A DNA stretch of 64,000 nucleotides, from NCBI RefSeq assembly GCF_905163445.1, contig NC_053191.1, positions 16,678,001 to 16,742,000 of the forward strand. The letters are read 5' to 3'. Every line of letters begins with the position of its first letter. Position 1 is the stretch's first letter. The position numbers and the translations under genes were made by a program. Below, piece by piece: positions 24,601 to 34,205 of this stretch. The stretch is from Pararge aegeria. Its lineage: Eukaryota; Arthropoda; Insecta; Lepidoptera; Nymphalidae. The notes under the pieces were generated by a model, which did not search any database, was not told where the DNA came from, and worked only from the letters and a program-made list of their open reading frames with translations.

Positions 24601-27600
24601 AATAGGTTTGTCATAAGTAAACACTTAGAATGCTTTGAATGAATGAATGAATGAATACACTTTTATTGTACACCACAGAGAAAATTTACAGAGATACAAA
24701 TACAACAGCACAATAAGGTAGAACGTACAATTTGGCGGCCTTATCGCTAAATAGCGATCTCTTCCAGGCAACCAAAGGCATACAAGAAAATGTTATAAGA
24801 AATAAGTAGGTGGTACAACAAACATTAGTAAATATTAGGATTTTAAACTAAATTAACATAAAATAAACATAAAACATAGTACATATTAAACATAACATAT
24901 TAAAGATATGTACAAAAATATAATATATATTTCATAAATATAAACATACAAAAACTCTACTATAAATACATAATTAAAAAAAAAAAAAAAAAGAAAGAAC
25001 CCTCAAAAATATATTGTTGAAGAACGTGAGGACAGGACTTTGAATAATACTGTTTTTCACTTTTTACGTTTGACATGTAATCGAGCAGAGTTTCCCCCTA
25101 CAACTACTTGATACAGAATGAATGTTGGAGAAGGTAATGCTTCTACTTTTATACGGCTCAGGTACCGTTTACAATGTTAACAACAAAACGAACCAATAAT
25201 AATATTTTACGATATTAGTTTTCGGTAAGTTATTTCACAAAATATATTGTTATTATTCTATTTGGAAAACATTAATTATTTACACAAGTATTATTACGAA
25301 TTATATAAAGCAAAATAGAACTATTAAAGCAATTCTATATTAATGAATCATGTAGTGACGTCACAACATGTTTATGGCGTAGCGTTGGTATCAGCCAGGG
25401 GATCAACCGGTAACAATATATAATAATAAATAAACAAAATAGAACACAGTGATTATTCCCATCAATGCCCGGAAGATACAGACAAGAAGTGATCCTTCAC
25501 TTGTTTCTTAAAGGAGCCGATCGTTTGCGCCTCACGAATCTCTAACGGCAGGGCGTTCAAAGTGTAACGGGCTGAACCGTAAAGGATTTGCTTTGAATTC
25601 GTTTGTATGTAAAAATAAATATGCTCCTTCTGATGATTCCTTATGAAATATAGTTACAAATCCTTCAACATGATTTCGTAATTCTGTTACACGTTGTATA
25701 TAAAAGACCAAAGAGTCATGTCTCATATAATATATATGTATAGTATATATGTCTATATATCCGATGGGCCGGCCATGTAGCCCGGTGGACTATAAATGTC
25801 ACTACATGGAACGGCCCACCAGGCAAACGCCGAATAGGAAGACCATTCACGAGATGGGAGGATGATATTAAGAAGATCGCAGGAACAAACTGGTTACAAA
25901 CAGCCAAAAATAGACCAAAATGGAAATCCTTGGAGAAGGCCTTCACCTGAGAGGGGTCTTTGCAAATTAAATATGAAAACCAATACGAAATTAATTCTTA
26001 AATGTAATAAAAGAAAAAATGTTAAAACGAATTTATATTGTAAACTTTATAGACACTATTGTTTACTTAATTCTTTTTTTTTTACTATGTTTGTAATATT
26101 ATTTGCATGGAATAAAAGGCATATCAGGGGTATTTATGTTATATATTTACATATTTATATATTTTGTATATGATTGTTAGTAGTTTACATTAATTATGCG
26201 TAATTTCATGTGTGTTTATATTTTATTTGTATGTATATTTTATATAGTTATATTTATATATATATATATTTTATTTATATATTTGTATAATTTTAAATCT
26301 TTTCGGTTTTTCCTTTTACGTTGGTTGCCTGGAAGAAATCGCTATGTAGCGATAAGGCCACCAAATTATACTCTCTTGATATGTATTTATATTTCTGTAA
26401 CTACTTTTTTCTTTGGTGTACAATAAAAGTGTATTCATTCATTCATTCATTCATTCTCATTCTTTACATCACCTACTTTACGCCTGACAGTCTTAGACTG
26501 ATACCGAAAGTCCATACTAATTTCGGCATCGGCGGTATGAGAGTCATATCTTAGTGGTAAAGCACTCAGACCGAGATAGCTAGAGAGTCGTCGGTTCAAA
26601 CCCTGTCGGTTCCACAAATTTTATATGCGTTTTAAAATGTGTAAAATAAATATTTCCCCCAAGTTTACGTAAAAACACTTTTATGAAAATCATAAGACTC
26701 GTGTCTCATTCATCATCTACTTTATGTCTTAAGGATCTCTGAAAATTGACATTTGAAAAGTGAAAGTTCATTATTTAAACGTCTCCGGGCTTGAAGGTTG
26801 CGACACGCGTGTCGCGGTTTTGGCGGGCTATTGTTAATTTTCGCGGTATTTGTAAGAATTTTTGAGGTTATATAATATATTATTTAAACCATAGGTAATT
26901 ACTTCTTGATTGACGGAGGTGTTGCAAATTTTGAAGAGGCTTACGTAATTTTAATAATATTACTTTTGTAATATGTAAGTATATCCTTACGTACAGGTTG
27001 GTATAATAAACGGACGTAAATGTAAATGTTATACTAGTATATGAAGCTAATGAGTTTGTTTGTTTGTTTGTGTTATGGCTATGATGTCAGGAACTACAGG
27101 TCTGATTTGAAAACTTCTTTCGGTGTTGGATTGCCCATTTATCAAGGAAAGCTATAGGCTATATACCATCATGCTAAGACCAGTAGCAGCATAGCACAAA
27201 TGAAAAATGTATAAAAATCGGGGTTTTTTCCCGTTTAATGCGTAAACGGTTAAAGTTTCGATAAAATCATGTAAAGTAAAGTTATTCCCCTTTACAAGTT
27301 TAAAAAATAAGTCCGGGAACGATATTGTTTTTTTTCTGCTGCAATTAAGCTCTTGACAGCAATAGTAGTAAAAAGACCGTAGCAGGCTAACCTGTTTATG
27401 TATGGCAGGTAAAGTCTATTTCTTTATAGTAATTGTAAACTATACATGTATTTATTGTAAACAATCTTTCTGTTACTTTTAGTGTAAACTTTATTTCCAA
27501 TTTGTTTAGGAAATAATAAAAACACACCTAGTATATAAAAATAATCTCGTTATATTGTGTTTGTTTTTATTTATTTTATCGCACTTTTATATTTTTAAAT

Positions 27601-28086
27601 CATACTTTACGCTAAAAAGTACCTAATGAAAAGATCGCTTACATTATAAGACAAGTTAGATGAAATGGAGTGTATATTTCAACCCGGCGACATTGGTATT
27701 TGTATTGATACTCCTGTTTTATTAAGTTGGCAATGTTCAAAATAATGAATATCTTTAAAATTATTTTAATGAGATTTAGTACTAGTTAGTGATCATTAGT
27801 AAAAAATAATACTTACTTGCCAAGGAAAAGCCCCGTAGGGTGCCTCCGAGCCCCCCACAATTTTTCCCCTCCTCAAAGTAAAGTCCACAGTTCTTGTACC
27901 GCACTGCACTTTTTCCTTCCCCGGTTTTCCTATGGAGTTCTGATTGAAATAGTTCGTGGAAAAACTATTGAAGGCTTTCGGTGGGCGGGTTTTATTTCTG
28001 TAGTATTCCATATGGTTTATGTGTGTCATGAATACATCAGCTATGCATAGATTTAATAGAGGTAGGAGGAAAAATATTAAAATCAT
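15606..28086 (-). CDS. Secreted trypsin-like serine protease, 6 exons
   Basis: A secreted S1-family endopeptidase of 327 aa. Coding exons, minus strand: 28086-27817, 22232-22125, 21121-21001, 18166-18020, 17020-16892 and 15814-15606. All have GT/AG borders and consistent phases, 984 nt in total. Residues 1-16 form a signal peptide (ILIFFLLPLL core). A pro-segment follows, with a single cysteine, C62. Activation is expected after K75, before IVGG (76-79). The catalytic triad is H122 (AAHC), D173 (NDIA) and S272 (GDSGGP). D266 at the S1-pocket base and SWGSGC...PGVY indicate trypsin-like cleavage after Arg/Lys. C62 probably pairs with C194 (RPICLP), giving a two-chain enzyme. No CLIP, LDL-A or transmembrane segment is visible. 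The start is the first ATG before the signal peptide. Substrate and physiological role cannot be told from the sequence. Introns are 0.9-5.6 kb and packed with repeats. Confidence 0.95.
16433..16790 (+). repeat. Triplicated ~120-bp tandem unit
   Basis: Three head-to-tail units starting CGTTAC at 16433, 16551 and 16675 (periods 118 and 124). Each contains AGCCCATAACT, TGTTGGACTAAAGG and TTTGCTCATAATG. The unit derives from a repeat D-like element. It lies in protease intron 5 about 100 bases before exon 5's donor side. Confidence 0.75.
17077..17150 (-). mobile_element. tRNA-like SINE head
   Basis: On the minus strand: GATCTAGTGGTTAGCATG (box A) and GAGTTCAATTCC (box B) at tRNA-like spacing. 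The acceptor-stem ends do not pair well, so it is read as a tRNA-derived SINE head or tRNA relic rather than a functional tRNA. In protease intron 4. Confidence 0.4.
17408..17664 (-). mobile_element. SINE-M, near full length
   Basis: Runs from the AAT-rich 3' tail at 17408 to the GACGGCCGATTGGCGCA head at 17664; box B reads GGGTTCGATTCCCAC. In protease intron 4. Confidence 0.8.
17738..17936 (-). mobile_element. SINE-A copy
   Basis: Minus-strand SINE-A with head GCGCAGCGGTGAGCGCG and box B GGGTTCGACCCCG; its 3' end is truncated. In protease intron 4, about 80 bases from exon 4. Confidence 0.75.
18375..18515 (+). mobile_element. LINE 3'-end module
   Basis: GTTGCCTGGTAGAGATCGC, GATAAGGCCGCC, then TGTACAATAAAGTG and a CATTT repeat tail. 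Protease intron 3. Confidence 0.65.
18518..18634 (-). mobile_element. SINE-B 3' fragment
   Basis: CCCATTACCGGC, GGGCACGGGTCTCC and GGCCCAGTGTGG match the 3' half of SINE-B. Confidence 0.6.
18650..18790 (-). mobile_element. LINE 3'-end module
   Basis: Minus-strand tail (CTCTTTATTTTTACACCAC) and AAGGCAGCCTTATCG. It lies near 18375-18515 in opposite orientation. Confidence 0.65.
19500..19660 (-). mobile_element. SINE-B internal fragment
   Basis: TTGAGAACATTACG, CTCTCAGGCATGC and AACGCACATAACTTAG match SINE-B. The rest of protease intron 3 between 18790 and 20268 has no recognised unit. Confidence 0.55.
20269..20548 (+). mobile_element. SINE-A copy
   Basis: Head GACCTCTCTGGTGAGCGGTGAGC, TTTTAAGTTGGAG, body to CAAGGGCTAA; internal deletion relative to 24059-24370. 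Confidence 0.7.
20578..20705 (+). mobile_element. LINE 3'-end module
   Basis: GGTTGCCGTGCAGAGG, GATAAGGCCACC, AATAAAGAG and an AAAT tail. A SINE-M in opposite orientation follows at once. Confidence 0.65.
20706..20958 (-). mobile_element. SINE-M, near full length
   Basis: Minus-strand SINE-M with box B GGGTTCGATTCCCAC. Its head lies 43 bases below the exon 3 donor of the protease. Confidence 0.8.
21890..22105 (-). repeat. Repeat C copy next to exon 2
   Basis: Same orientation as the protease. CAAAATTCATTTATTTCAG starts about 20 bases after the exon 2 donor and runs into AAGCACTTTTGAAAC. It has the same family and orientation as the copy that holds the exon 2 fragment at 5.2 kb. Confidence 0.7.
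22255..22400 (+). mobile_element. SINE-B head fragment
   Basis: GGGTGATAGCCCAGTGGTTAAG (22259-22280) and GTTTGAATCACAGCACGCAC. It begins about 25 bases before exon 2's acceptor. A second SINE-B scrap lies at about 22720-22830. The rest of 22400-23205 is AT-rich. Confidence 0.6.
23205..23352 (+). mobile_element. LINE 3'-end module, tail-to-tail left half
   Basis: GAGGTTGCCTGTAAGAG, AATAAGGCCGC, then CAATAAAG and a TTC repeat. Its tail meets the tail of the opposite copy at 23353-23510. Confidence 0.6.
23353..23510 (-). mobile_element. LINE 3'-end module, tail-to-tail right half
   Basis: CTCTTTATTTGTACACCAC tail, then GGCGGCCTTATCGC and GCGATCTCTGCCAGGCAACC. Confidence 0.65.
23955..24056 (-). 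mobile_element. SINE-M 3' fragment
   Basis: ACACATCGCCACCTA, then TATTTTTATGA and AATAAACACAG. An AT dinucleotide run precedes it (about 23928-23955). Confidence 0.55.
24059..24370 (+). mobile_element. SINE-A, near full length
   Basis: tRNA-like head CTCTCTGGCGCAGCGGCGAG, box B GTTTCGAATCCC, then TCTGGTCTGAGGCTTCG, ATCGTAGACTGCATC and AATGGCTAACTTATAGTGG with an A-rich tail. Confidence 0.8.
24393..25735 (+). repeat. Repeat G copy split by a LINE
   Basis: The left part, 24393-24640, runs from TTCACAGGCTTTAGAGG to ACTTAGAATGCTTTGAAT. The right part, 25589-25735, resumes with TGCTTTGAATTCGTTTG and runs to ACACGTTGTATA. The 948 bp between is a later LINE insertion. Class of repeat G unknown. 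Confidence 0.75.
24641..25588 (-). mobile_element. 5'-truncated LINE with 10-bp target duplication
   Basis: Flanked by TGCTTTGAAT at 24631-24640 and 25589-25598. On the minus strand it begins inside an ORF reading SARYTLNALPLEIR and GSFKKQVKDHFL to a stop at 25462-25464. A 3' UTR with the GATCTCTTCCAGGC...GGCGGCCTTATCGC module follows, then a (CATT)n-type tail. This ties the many LINE 3' modules in the window to a non-LTR ORF. Confidence 0.85.
25748..25960 (+). pseudogene. RTE-like LINE ORF tail
   Basis: Reads IRWAGHVARW, GKRRIGRPFTRWEDDIKK and KWKSLEKAF to a stop. WAGHVAR and GRP.TRW.DDI are typical of the C-terminal region of RTE-like ORFs. Lies in protease intron 1. Confidence 0.75.
26310..26455 (+). 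mobile_element. LINE 3'-end module
   Basis: GGTTGCCTGGAAGAAATCGC, GATAAGGCCACC, TGTACAATAAAAG and an ATTC repeat tail. Confidence 0.65.
26535..26615 (+). mobile_element. tRNA-like SINE head
   Basis: TATCTTAGTGGTAAAGCACTC (26549-26569) and GTCGGTTCAAACCC at box A/box B spacing. No SINE body recognised behind it; it could instead be a tRNA relic. The rest of intron 1, 26616-27040, shows nothing recognisable. Confidence 0.4.
27040..27400 (+). mobile_element. Helitron-like element, 3' end lost
   Basis: AGTTTGTTTGTTTG, AGGAACTACAGGTC, GGTTAAAGTTTCGATAAAATCATG match the family with ends at 40145-40667 and 55025-55365. The CTAG end is missing. Confidence 0.6.
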
Positions 28087-29357
28087 TTTTGTATTTTTAG
28101 TCTGTATTTATGAGACACCCAAAGTTTCCTCCTTCCAAAACTAAAAACACTGTATTGTATACGATAGTTGCTTATTGTTAAGTTGTAAGTTTGAATATTA
28201 AAAAAAAAATCACTAAAACCGTTCAAAAATGAATGACTGAAATGTTCTTATTTTGAATTTCAATCACTTATCCTTTAAACTCAAATATTCTACTTCTACG
28301 GTACTTTGAAAAGTTTCACAACAAAAAAAATATGGTACGACTTTCTTCCACTTTGAAAATCGAACTTAGGTTTTTTTTGCGGAATGCGTACGTGCACACC
28401 ACGTTACGGCCAAAACAGAAATGAGTTTCAGAGATGGCACCGATTTATTTTTTTAATCATTGCCAATACAATGCCATGTGCGCGACACACACAAATGTAG
28501 GTCAGGAGACCGATCTCGAGATGCATCTTTTGTCCGAACTTCAATTGTTTGTTACGGTTCGATTGGGGACGGTATTTTGACATTTGTTCCTAATATGTTA
28601 TGCATTTTAAGCGGCCGTCTGTCGTTTTAAATCCTTTAATTCGCCTTCATTTTTGGCTCATCTTAAATAAAATGAATCCCTTTGGCATAGGTGAAAAGGT
28701 AGTCGGTAGCTATCTCGTACCTAATAATATAATGTCCTTGAAAAAAGTATTAGGTCTGTAAGTATATAATATATTAGTGAATTATATATGGGATCTGGTG
28801 GAGTATGGCCGGTCAGTTAACATTAAATTTTATTCGTAAGCTCGTAATCCTACCTACTCCTATGAGAGAGAGAGAGAAAAAGAGAGAGAGACCTGCACCA
28901 TTAGAGGGATTAAAACAGGCCTTTTATGATGGACGATGACAGTACTTAAAGTAAATTTCCCTAATTTTTAGACAGGAAAAATTCCTGGTTTCTCTATAAT
29001 AATAATATAATACATGGCCCAAGCGCCGGTCAGAAACAGTTTCGCAAGGCAACTTCTTGTATCACCAGCAGCCACGTCCTTCAGAACCAATGCTAGAAAT
29101 AGACTAAGTAATTACAGGCACATATATTCGGGTCCTATCCGATTCGCCTACACGGGGGGGGTTTGTTTGTTTGGAAGCTACGCCTCCTTGCCGGGGCTTT
29201 CATTCTCACAGGCAGACTCATTTATGGGCACAGGGTAGAACTTTGTAGGACATGTTCCTTGCGTGCCCTGTGAAGTGTTACTCTGTGTATAGGCGGTTTT
29301 CCATTTTCCATCAGGTGATCTATCTGCTTGGTCTGTCTATCCTTACTTAATATTCCT
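28087..29357. other. Upstream flank of the protease gene
   Basis: No exon-like frame. A GA-rich simple repeat lies at about 28864-28892. A promoter is expected just above 28086, but I see no convincing TATA box and cannot place the cap site. Confidence 0.4.
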
Positions 29358-29735
29358 CATCATCATCAACAGCCCACAAGCGTCCACTGCTGAACATAGG
29401 CCTTTCCAACAGCGCGCCACCACACACGGTCCTCCGCCTTTCTCATCCAGCCGCTTCCAGCCACCTTTTTAAGGTCATCTGTCCAGCGGGCTGGAGGCCG
29501 TCCCACACTGCGCTTAATATTTTAATACGAAAGTTTGTTTCTTAACAATTTTAGCAACAATGTTTGTGTGTAACTATTTAATATAATTTGAGCAACCTAT
29601 CAACTTGTCTTTTGGCATAGAGTTAGCTGAAAGGGTGTATAGTAACATAGATTGAACATAGTATATATAGTAACATAGAGTAAACGGTTCCCACGGGATT
29701 TGTAAAGACCGTAATGAACGGCAACATCTAGTTTT
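29358..29735. mobile_element. RTE LINE scrap and Helitron relic
   Basis: 29358-29522, minus strand, encodes GRPPARWTDDLKK and GWMRKAEDR-type sequence of an RTE-like ORF tail. 29540-29735, plus strand, carries the GTTAGCTGAAAGG / CCCACGGGATTTG segments of a Helitron-type repeat. Confidence 0.6.
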
Positions 29736-29947
29736 AACTATTAAAAAAAACATGCTTACAGGTAAATGCGTTTACCTGTTATCTTTCACAACAAACGCTG
29801 TGTGCACCCATATCGCATCACCGCCGTATTTCTGTCAATGTCAGCCTTTATTTTCATATTTATGGTAATGCACAACCGATATTACGCTGAATTACGCCGT
29901 ACTCGACGCATACGCAGTTTGTTAACTTAAGAGCAAGAACTATGAAC

Positions 29948-30290
29948 TGGAGCGGTAATAGCCGAGTGGTTAGGACTTGGGCTTCACTTTAGGTGGGCCG
30001 AGTTCGAATCCCAGCACGCACTTTTCTCAATTATGTGCGTTTTAAACAAATTCAAATTCAAAATTCATTTATTTCAAGCAGGCCTAGTTTATAAGCACTT
30101 TTGAAACGTCAAGTCAGTCTGTTGACTGACAAGAATTGGGTATCTTTAGGAAGATTTCCCCTCCCGTTAACAAAAAAAGGGTGTCGTTAAGGAAGTCATC
30201 AATCGTGTAGTAACCACGATTGGTTAAATTAGTTTAAATGTATTCTTTAAACTTGGCTCTATCACTTGCTTCAACGGTGAATGACACCTG
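29948..30290 (+). mobile_element. SINE-B head joined to repeat C
   Basis: 29948-30050: AGCGGTAATAGCCGAGTGG and GTTCGAATCCCAGCACGCAC, a clean tRNA-like head. From about 30045, repeat C follows (AATTCAAAATTCATTTATTT then AAGCACTTTTGAAACGTCAAG). Confidence 0.65.
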
Positions 30291-30404
30291 CATGCGCAAG
30301 AGTTCCCAATAATGTTCCCAAAGGCATGTGGAATCCAACAATGCGTACTGGGCCAGTGTGGTATACTACAGTCTAAACCCTTCTCATTGTGTCATTTTAT
30401 CTGG

Positions 30405-30840
30405 TGGGAGGCTTCGGCCGTGGCTAGTTACCACCATACCGACAAAGACCGCTAAGCGAATTAGTGTTCCGGTGCGATTTTGCGTACAAACCGATTTGGG
30501 GTATGACTACCATAGTCCCTAACAGGTTAACCCGCTACCATCTTAGACTGCATCATCACTTACCACCAGCAGGGCTAACACTGGCGATTGTATCCCCTGG
30601 CAAGAGATATAATTAACGTATCCACCTACTAAAGCACGGGAATATGGAATAGGAGACCTTTTAGTATTTCAGATATATTATTTGGATATTATTTCCACTT
30701 GTGTGCCAGTGCTCTGAGATTTGATAAAGTGGGAGTGGAAACAATTTTTATCCTTCCCACGGGGATATAATTGTCTCCTAACCACGCTAGCCTTGCAGGT
30801 GAGATTGCAGTCTTAGGGCAAACTTGTAGTGGAAAAAAAA
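30405..30840 (+). mobile_element. SINE-A carrying a MITE-X
   Basis: Head-less SINE-A from GGGAGGCTTCGGCCGTG to AACTTGTAGTGG and an A tail. It is interrupted at its CACCAGGTGAG site by the 226-bp MITE-X at 30570-30795. Confidence 0.75.
30570..30795. mobile_element. MITE-X copy (226 bp)
   Basis: Ends CAGGGCTAAC and GCTAGCCTTG (inverted), flanked by CAG on both sides (30567-30569 and 30796-30798). The occupied SINE-A shows the empty site clearly: removing the element and one CAG restores the CACCAGGTGAGATTGCAG body. Confidence 0.8.
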
Positions 30841-31412
30841 AGATCCGTGCGTTGTAGTGACCGGAAATGGGTTTATATGAGGATGATGATGACCATGAAC
30901 AACAAAACATGCATGTCTTTGTCATTTGTCTAGTGGCCGTAGCTAGTTGCAACTGTACCGACTAACTATCTACTGTAACTCTCTGATAGGAAACAATGAT
31001 TGGAGCCGGAAGCCACCACGCTTTTCCAATGCAGGTTGTCGGGCTTTAACAATTATTATATCTAAATTAAAACATTTACCTCATAATATCAGAAAGTACC
31101 AAAAAATCCATATCCGAGGTTATACCAGGTTTATTAATATATTATATAAGTCTTTAATTTTAATAATTTGATAATAAAAATAAATTCTTAAAATTCCCCT
31201 TACATATATTACACCCACAGAATTAAGAACCGTTGTACCGCACTTTAACTACCTACTTAATGAAAAACTAACGCAATCCGGTTTTCACCGCCTTAAATGA
31301 CGCCCCATTTACATATCAGATTACCGCATTATCTATGTAACTTTGACCCATAAATCTGTGAATATGTGCAAAGGACGTACAGGTGAGTACCGTCGTCATA
31401 AAAATATATAAA

Positions 31413-31665
31413 ATAAATAAATAAATATACTACGACAATACACACAACGCCATCTCAGCCCCAAAGTAAGCATAACTATTGTTATGGGTACTAAGATAGC
31501 TGAAGCATATTATTATGAATGAAATACACATAAATACTTATAATAGATAAACACTCAGACACTGAAAAACATACCACAAACATTTTCAAGTTGTGGGAAT
31601 CGATCACACGGCCTTGAACTCAGAAAGCAGGGTCGCTGCCCATTGCCCAAAACGGATGTCCAATT
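31413..31665 (-). mobile_element. SINE-M copy
   Basis: AAATATACTACGACAATACAC tail side (31420-31440) to TGGGAATCGATCACACGG; diverged box B. Confidence 0.7.
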
Positions 31666-31680
31666 AAATGATTTTTTTTT

Positions 31681-31907
31681 ACCCTTACTAATATTATAAA
31701 TTTCAAAGTGTGCTCGGTTGGTTGTTTGTTTGTTGGTCCTTTCGTCACGCCATAACTTAGCAACCAAACAACTTTATTAGTGGCGTAGAGTTAGTTGAAA
31801 GGCGGAGAGTTACATAAGCTACATTGTATGCCAGGAAACAAAAACCAACTGTTCCCACAGGATTCGTAAAATACCGTTATAAAAGCGGACAAAGAACGCG
31901 GGCGTAT
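31681..31907 (+). mobile_element. Helitron-type relic
   Basis: CTTACTAATATTATAAAT start, GTTAGTTGAAAGG and CCCACAGGATTCG; no CTAG end. Confidence 0.5.
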
Positions 31908-32007
31908 GAAACCGTATTGAACATTCTCACAATATTCGTATGTAGTGTGAAGGAGATAGCATGACATCAACCACTGTTTATAAATCTTATATCATCGTCA
32001 TCATCAT

Positions 32008-32200
32008 CATATCAAACAGTTACCGGCCCTCTACAGGGCACGAGTCTCCTCCTACACTGAGGAGGGGTTAAGGCCCTAGTCCGCCATGCTGGCCCAGTGC
32101 GTATTGGTGGACTTCACGCATTTGAGAACGTTATGGAGAACTCTCAGTCATGCTGGTTTTCTCATGATGTTTGCCTTCACCGTTGAAGCAAGTGATATTG
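32008..32200 (-). mobile_element. SINE-B copy, head lost
   Basis: CATCATCATCAT tail, GGGCACGAGTCTCC, GGCCCAGTGCGT and CTCTCAGTCATGC as in SINE-B. A detached SINE-B scrap lies at 32790-32850. Confidence 0.6.
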
Positions 32201-33422
32201 CACGACTCATGATGCGAAGCATCAGAGAGTGCTTTACGATCGAAAAATTTTTTTCGCCTCATTTCGGCGGCTATTTTTATTATTATAGCCTTGTTAGTTC
32301 ACGGAATCAAGATATTTTGCATACTATTGTCGAGATAATTTAATGGAGATTAATTCCATACTTTTAAAAAATTGATTTACTGCAATAGAATTGGAGAAAA
32401 ACGCCAAAATAGGTCAAAAAATTTTCCTGTCCGTCATGTGTGAAACCCGAAAACACTCTAACTTGTGAAAAAATCCATTATTTGAGTTAAATTTTTTTTT
32501 TTTTAATTCTAATCGACGATTGTAGGTCACTGAATGCGAATGATTAATTAATTCAGTGTAGTTTAATTGCAATTAATAAAAAAACGAAAACTGCAAGACT
32601 GTATATCTATATCTATATATATCCATGTAAAATTAACATGGATGGTGATATATCTATATCTATAGATATTATGTACATTTTATCCCACCAGGGGCGCCTG
32701 TGCATCACTTTCCTAGTACAGCTGTTTTAAATTTTTTTTTTCTTTTTATTTTTTTTTTTTTCAATATTTGATAATTAAATGAGCATTTAAAAACGCACAT
32801 AACTTACAAAAGTGAAGTCGAAGTCCTACTCACTGGGCTATCTTTAATGACGCGTGATAAACAAGTTGCATTGAAAATGGTACCATGAAACGTGTGATCG
32901 CGCATTCAATCGTATACAACTTATTTAAACAGTCAGACTGAGCCTTAGCCTTAACTACTAAGTGAAAAAATTAAAAAAAAAATGGAAATTCCTTCTGCAG
33001 GCTCGAGTATTATATTCTCTAGTCACAGCTACCAGCCGTAGCAGTATCAATATCCAAACAATTTTCTACTTTATTCTATGGCAACACAGTCATATCTTCA
33101 ATGGAACCAATAAATTGCTCACGCATATTTCCGTTGTTTCAGAACTGATCCTAAAGGGAACCGCTTGTTTTGCTATCGGTTTAATACCGTAGTAAACGTA
33201 TTGCATTCATTGTACATACTTACGAATTATTTGTTGCAGCGATGTTGCGTCAGGCTCTATTGCATTATTGAAGGAAAATATATAAAGAAAACTAGCGGAA
33301 ACTGAAATTAGTTTAAACAGTTTCCGCCCAATTCCAACCTCGTGGAACTTAGGTAGTTACATCTCAAGGTTTCGTTGTTGCTCGCGTCCAAATAAAATAC
33401 TCCTTGTATTTATATATAAACA
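32201..33422. other. Intergenic, no gene recognised
   Basis: AT-rich. About 32595-32675 has TATATC repeats around an ATCCATGT/ACATGGAT mini-stem, a Helitron or MITE relic at most. Confidence 0.35.
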
Positions 33423-34015
33423 CTAGCGTACCCAGCCCGCTTCGCCGGGCTACATTTTGCTTTATTTTATTTAAATAATAAACTTACATCATTAAATTTT
33501 TAATTGAAGTCTCATAATATATTAAATCATTTATTTCTTTCCGAATTCATTCTCTTCTATTCTCTTCTCGAGCGGGTGAATATCATTATCTACACCCATG
33601 TACACCCAACAATAGAATATAATCATATTAAAAATAATAACTATAACTAATATATTAATAACTATTGTAAAGTTGATTGACTTGTTGTAATTATGTTTTT
33701 GTTTCTGTTTCTATTTTTGTATTTTCTTTTTTTTTGTTCTCGTTTTAATTCGTTGCTATGTATTTAATTAGTGTAATTGGTGTTAACCGTACTAATTGAA
33801 TTAAAAATAAATAAATAATAATCATAGGAAATAAAAGCTGTATTTGACAATTTGAAAGTTCAAAAATAGGAGTGCTAGGATCGTCACCAAACTTTACAGG
33901 ATTACTCGCCAGGTCAATCCGGAGATTCCCTGAAAGTTTCATTGAAATCGGTCCAGCCGTTTCGGAGCCTATGCGGAACATACCCACACACTTTCTGTTT
34001 TATATAATATATAGA
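33423..34015 (-). mobile_element. Complete non-autonomous Helitron (593 bp)
   Basis: On the minus strand it starts TCTATATATTATATAAAAC at 34015 and ends CTAG at 33423-33426. Host A (34016) and T (33422) flank it. Seven bases before CTAG is a 6-bp-stem hairpin (AGCCCG/CGGGCT at 33434-33451), as expected for a Helitron 3' terminator. The 5' part matches 6528-6740. The short open frame near 5' is shared by both copies but shows no Rep or helicase motif. Confidence 0.85.
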
Positions 34016-34027
34016 TATGCCTGCAAA

Positions 34028-34205
34028 ACGTAAGCGGTGATAGCTTAGTGCGTTAGGCGTCGGCTTTCCTTTCGTGAAGACCGTGTTCGAGCCCCGGCAC
34101 GCAGCACTGACTAATCGGAGTAATGGCCAGCGTTGTAGATTGAGGTCTAACCCCTTCTCATTCTAAGACCCGTACGTAGTGGGCTAGTAATGATGATGAT
34201 GATGA
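34028..34205 (+). mobile_element. Shortened SINE-B
   Basis: Head GCGGTGATAGCTTAGTG, box B GTTCGAGCCCCGGCACGC, then a jump to AACCCCTTCTCATTC and a GATGATGAT tail. Confidence 0.65.

Noticed and set aside
32595..32675. MicroRNA-like hairpin
   Set aside because: Only an 8-bp core pairs cleanly; the rest is TATATC simple repeat with no mature-arm asymmetry.
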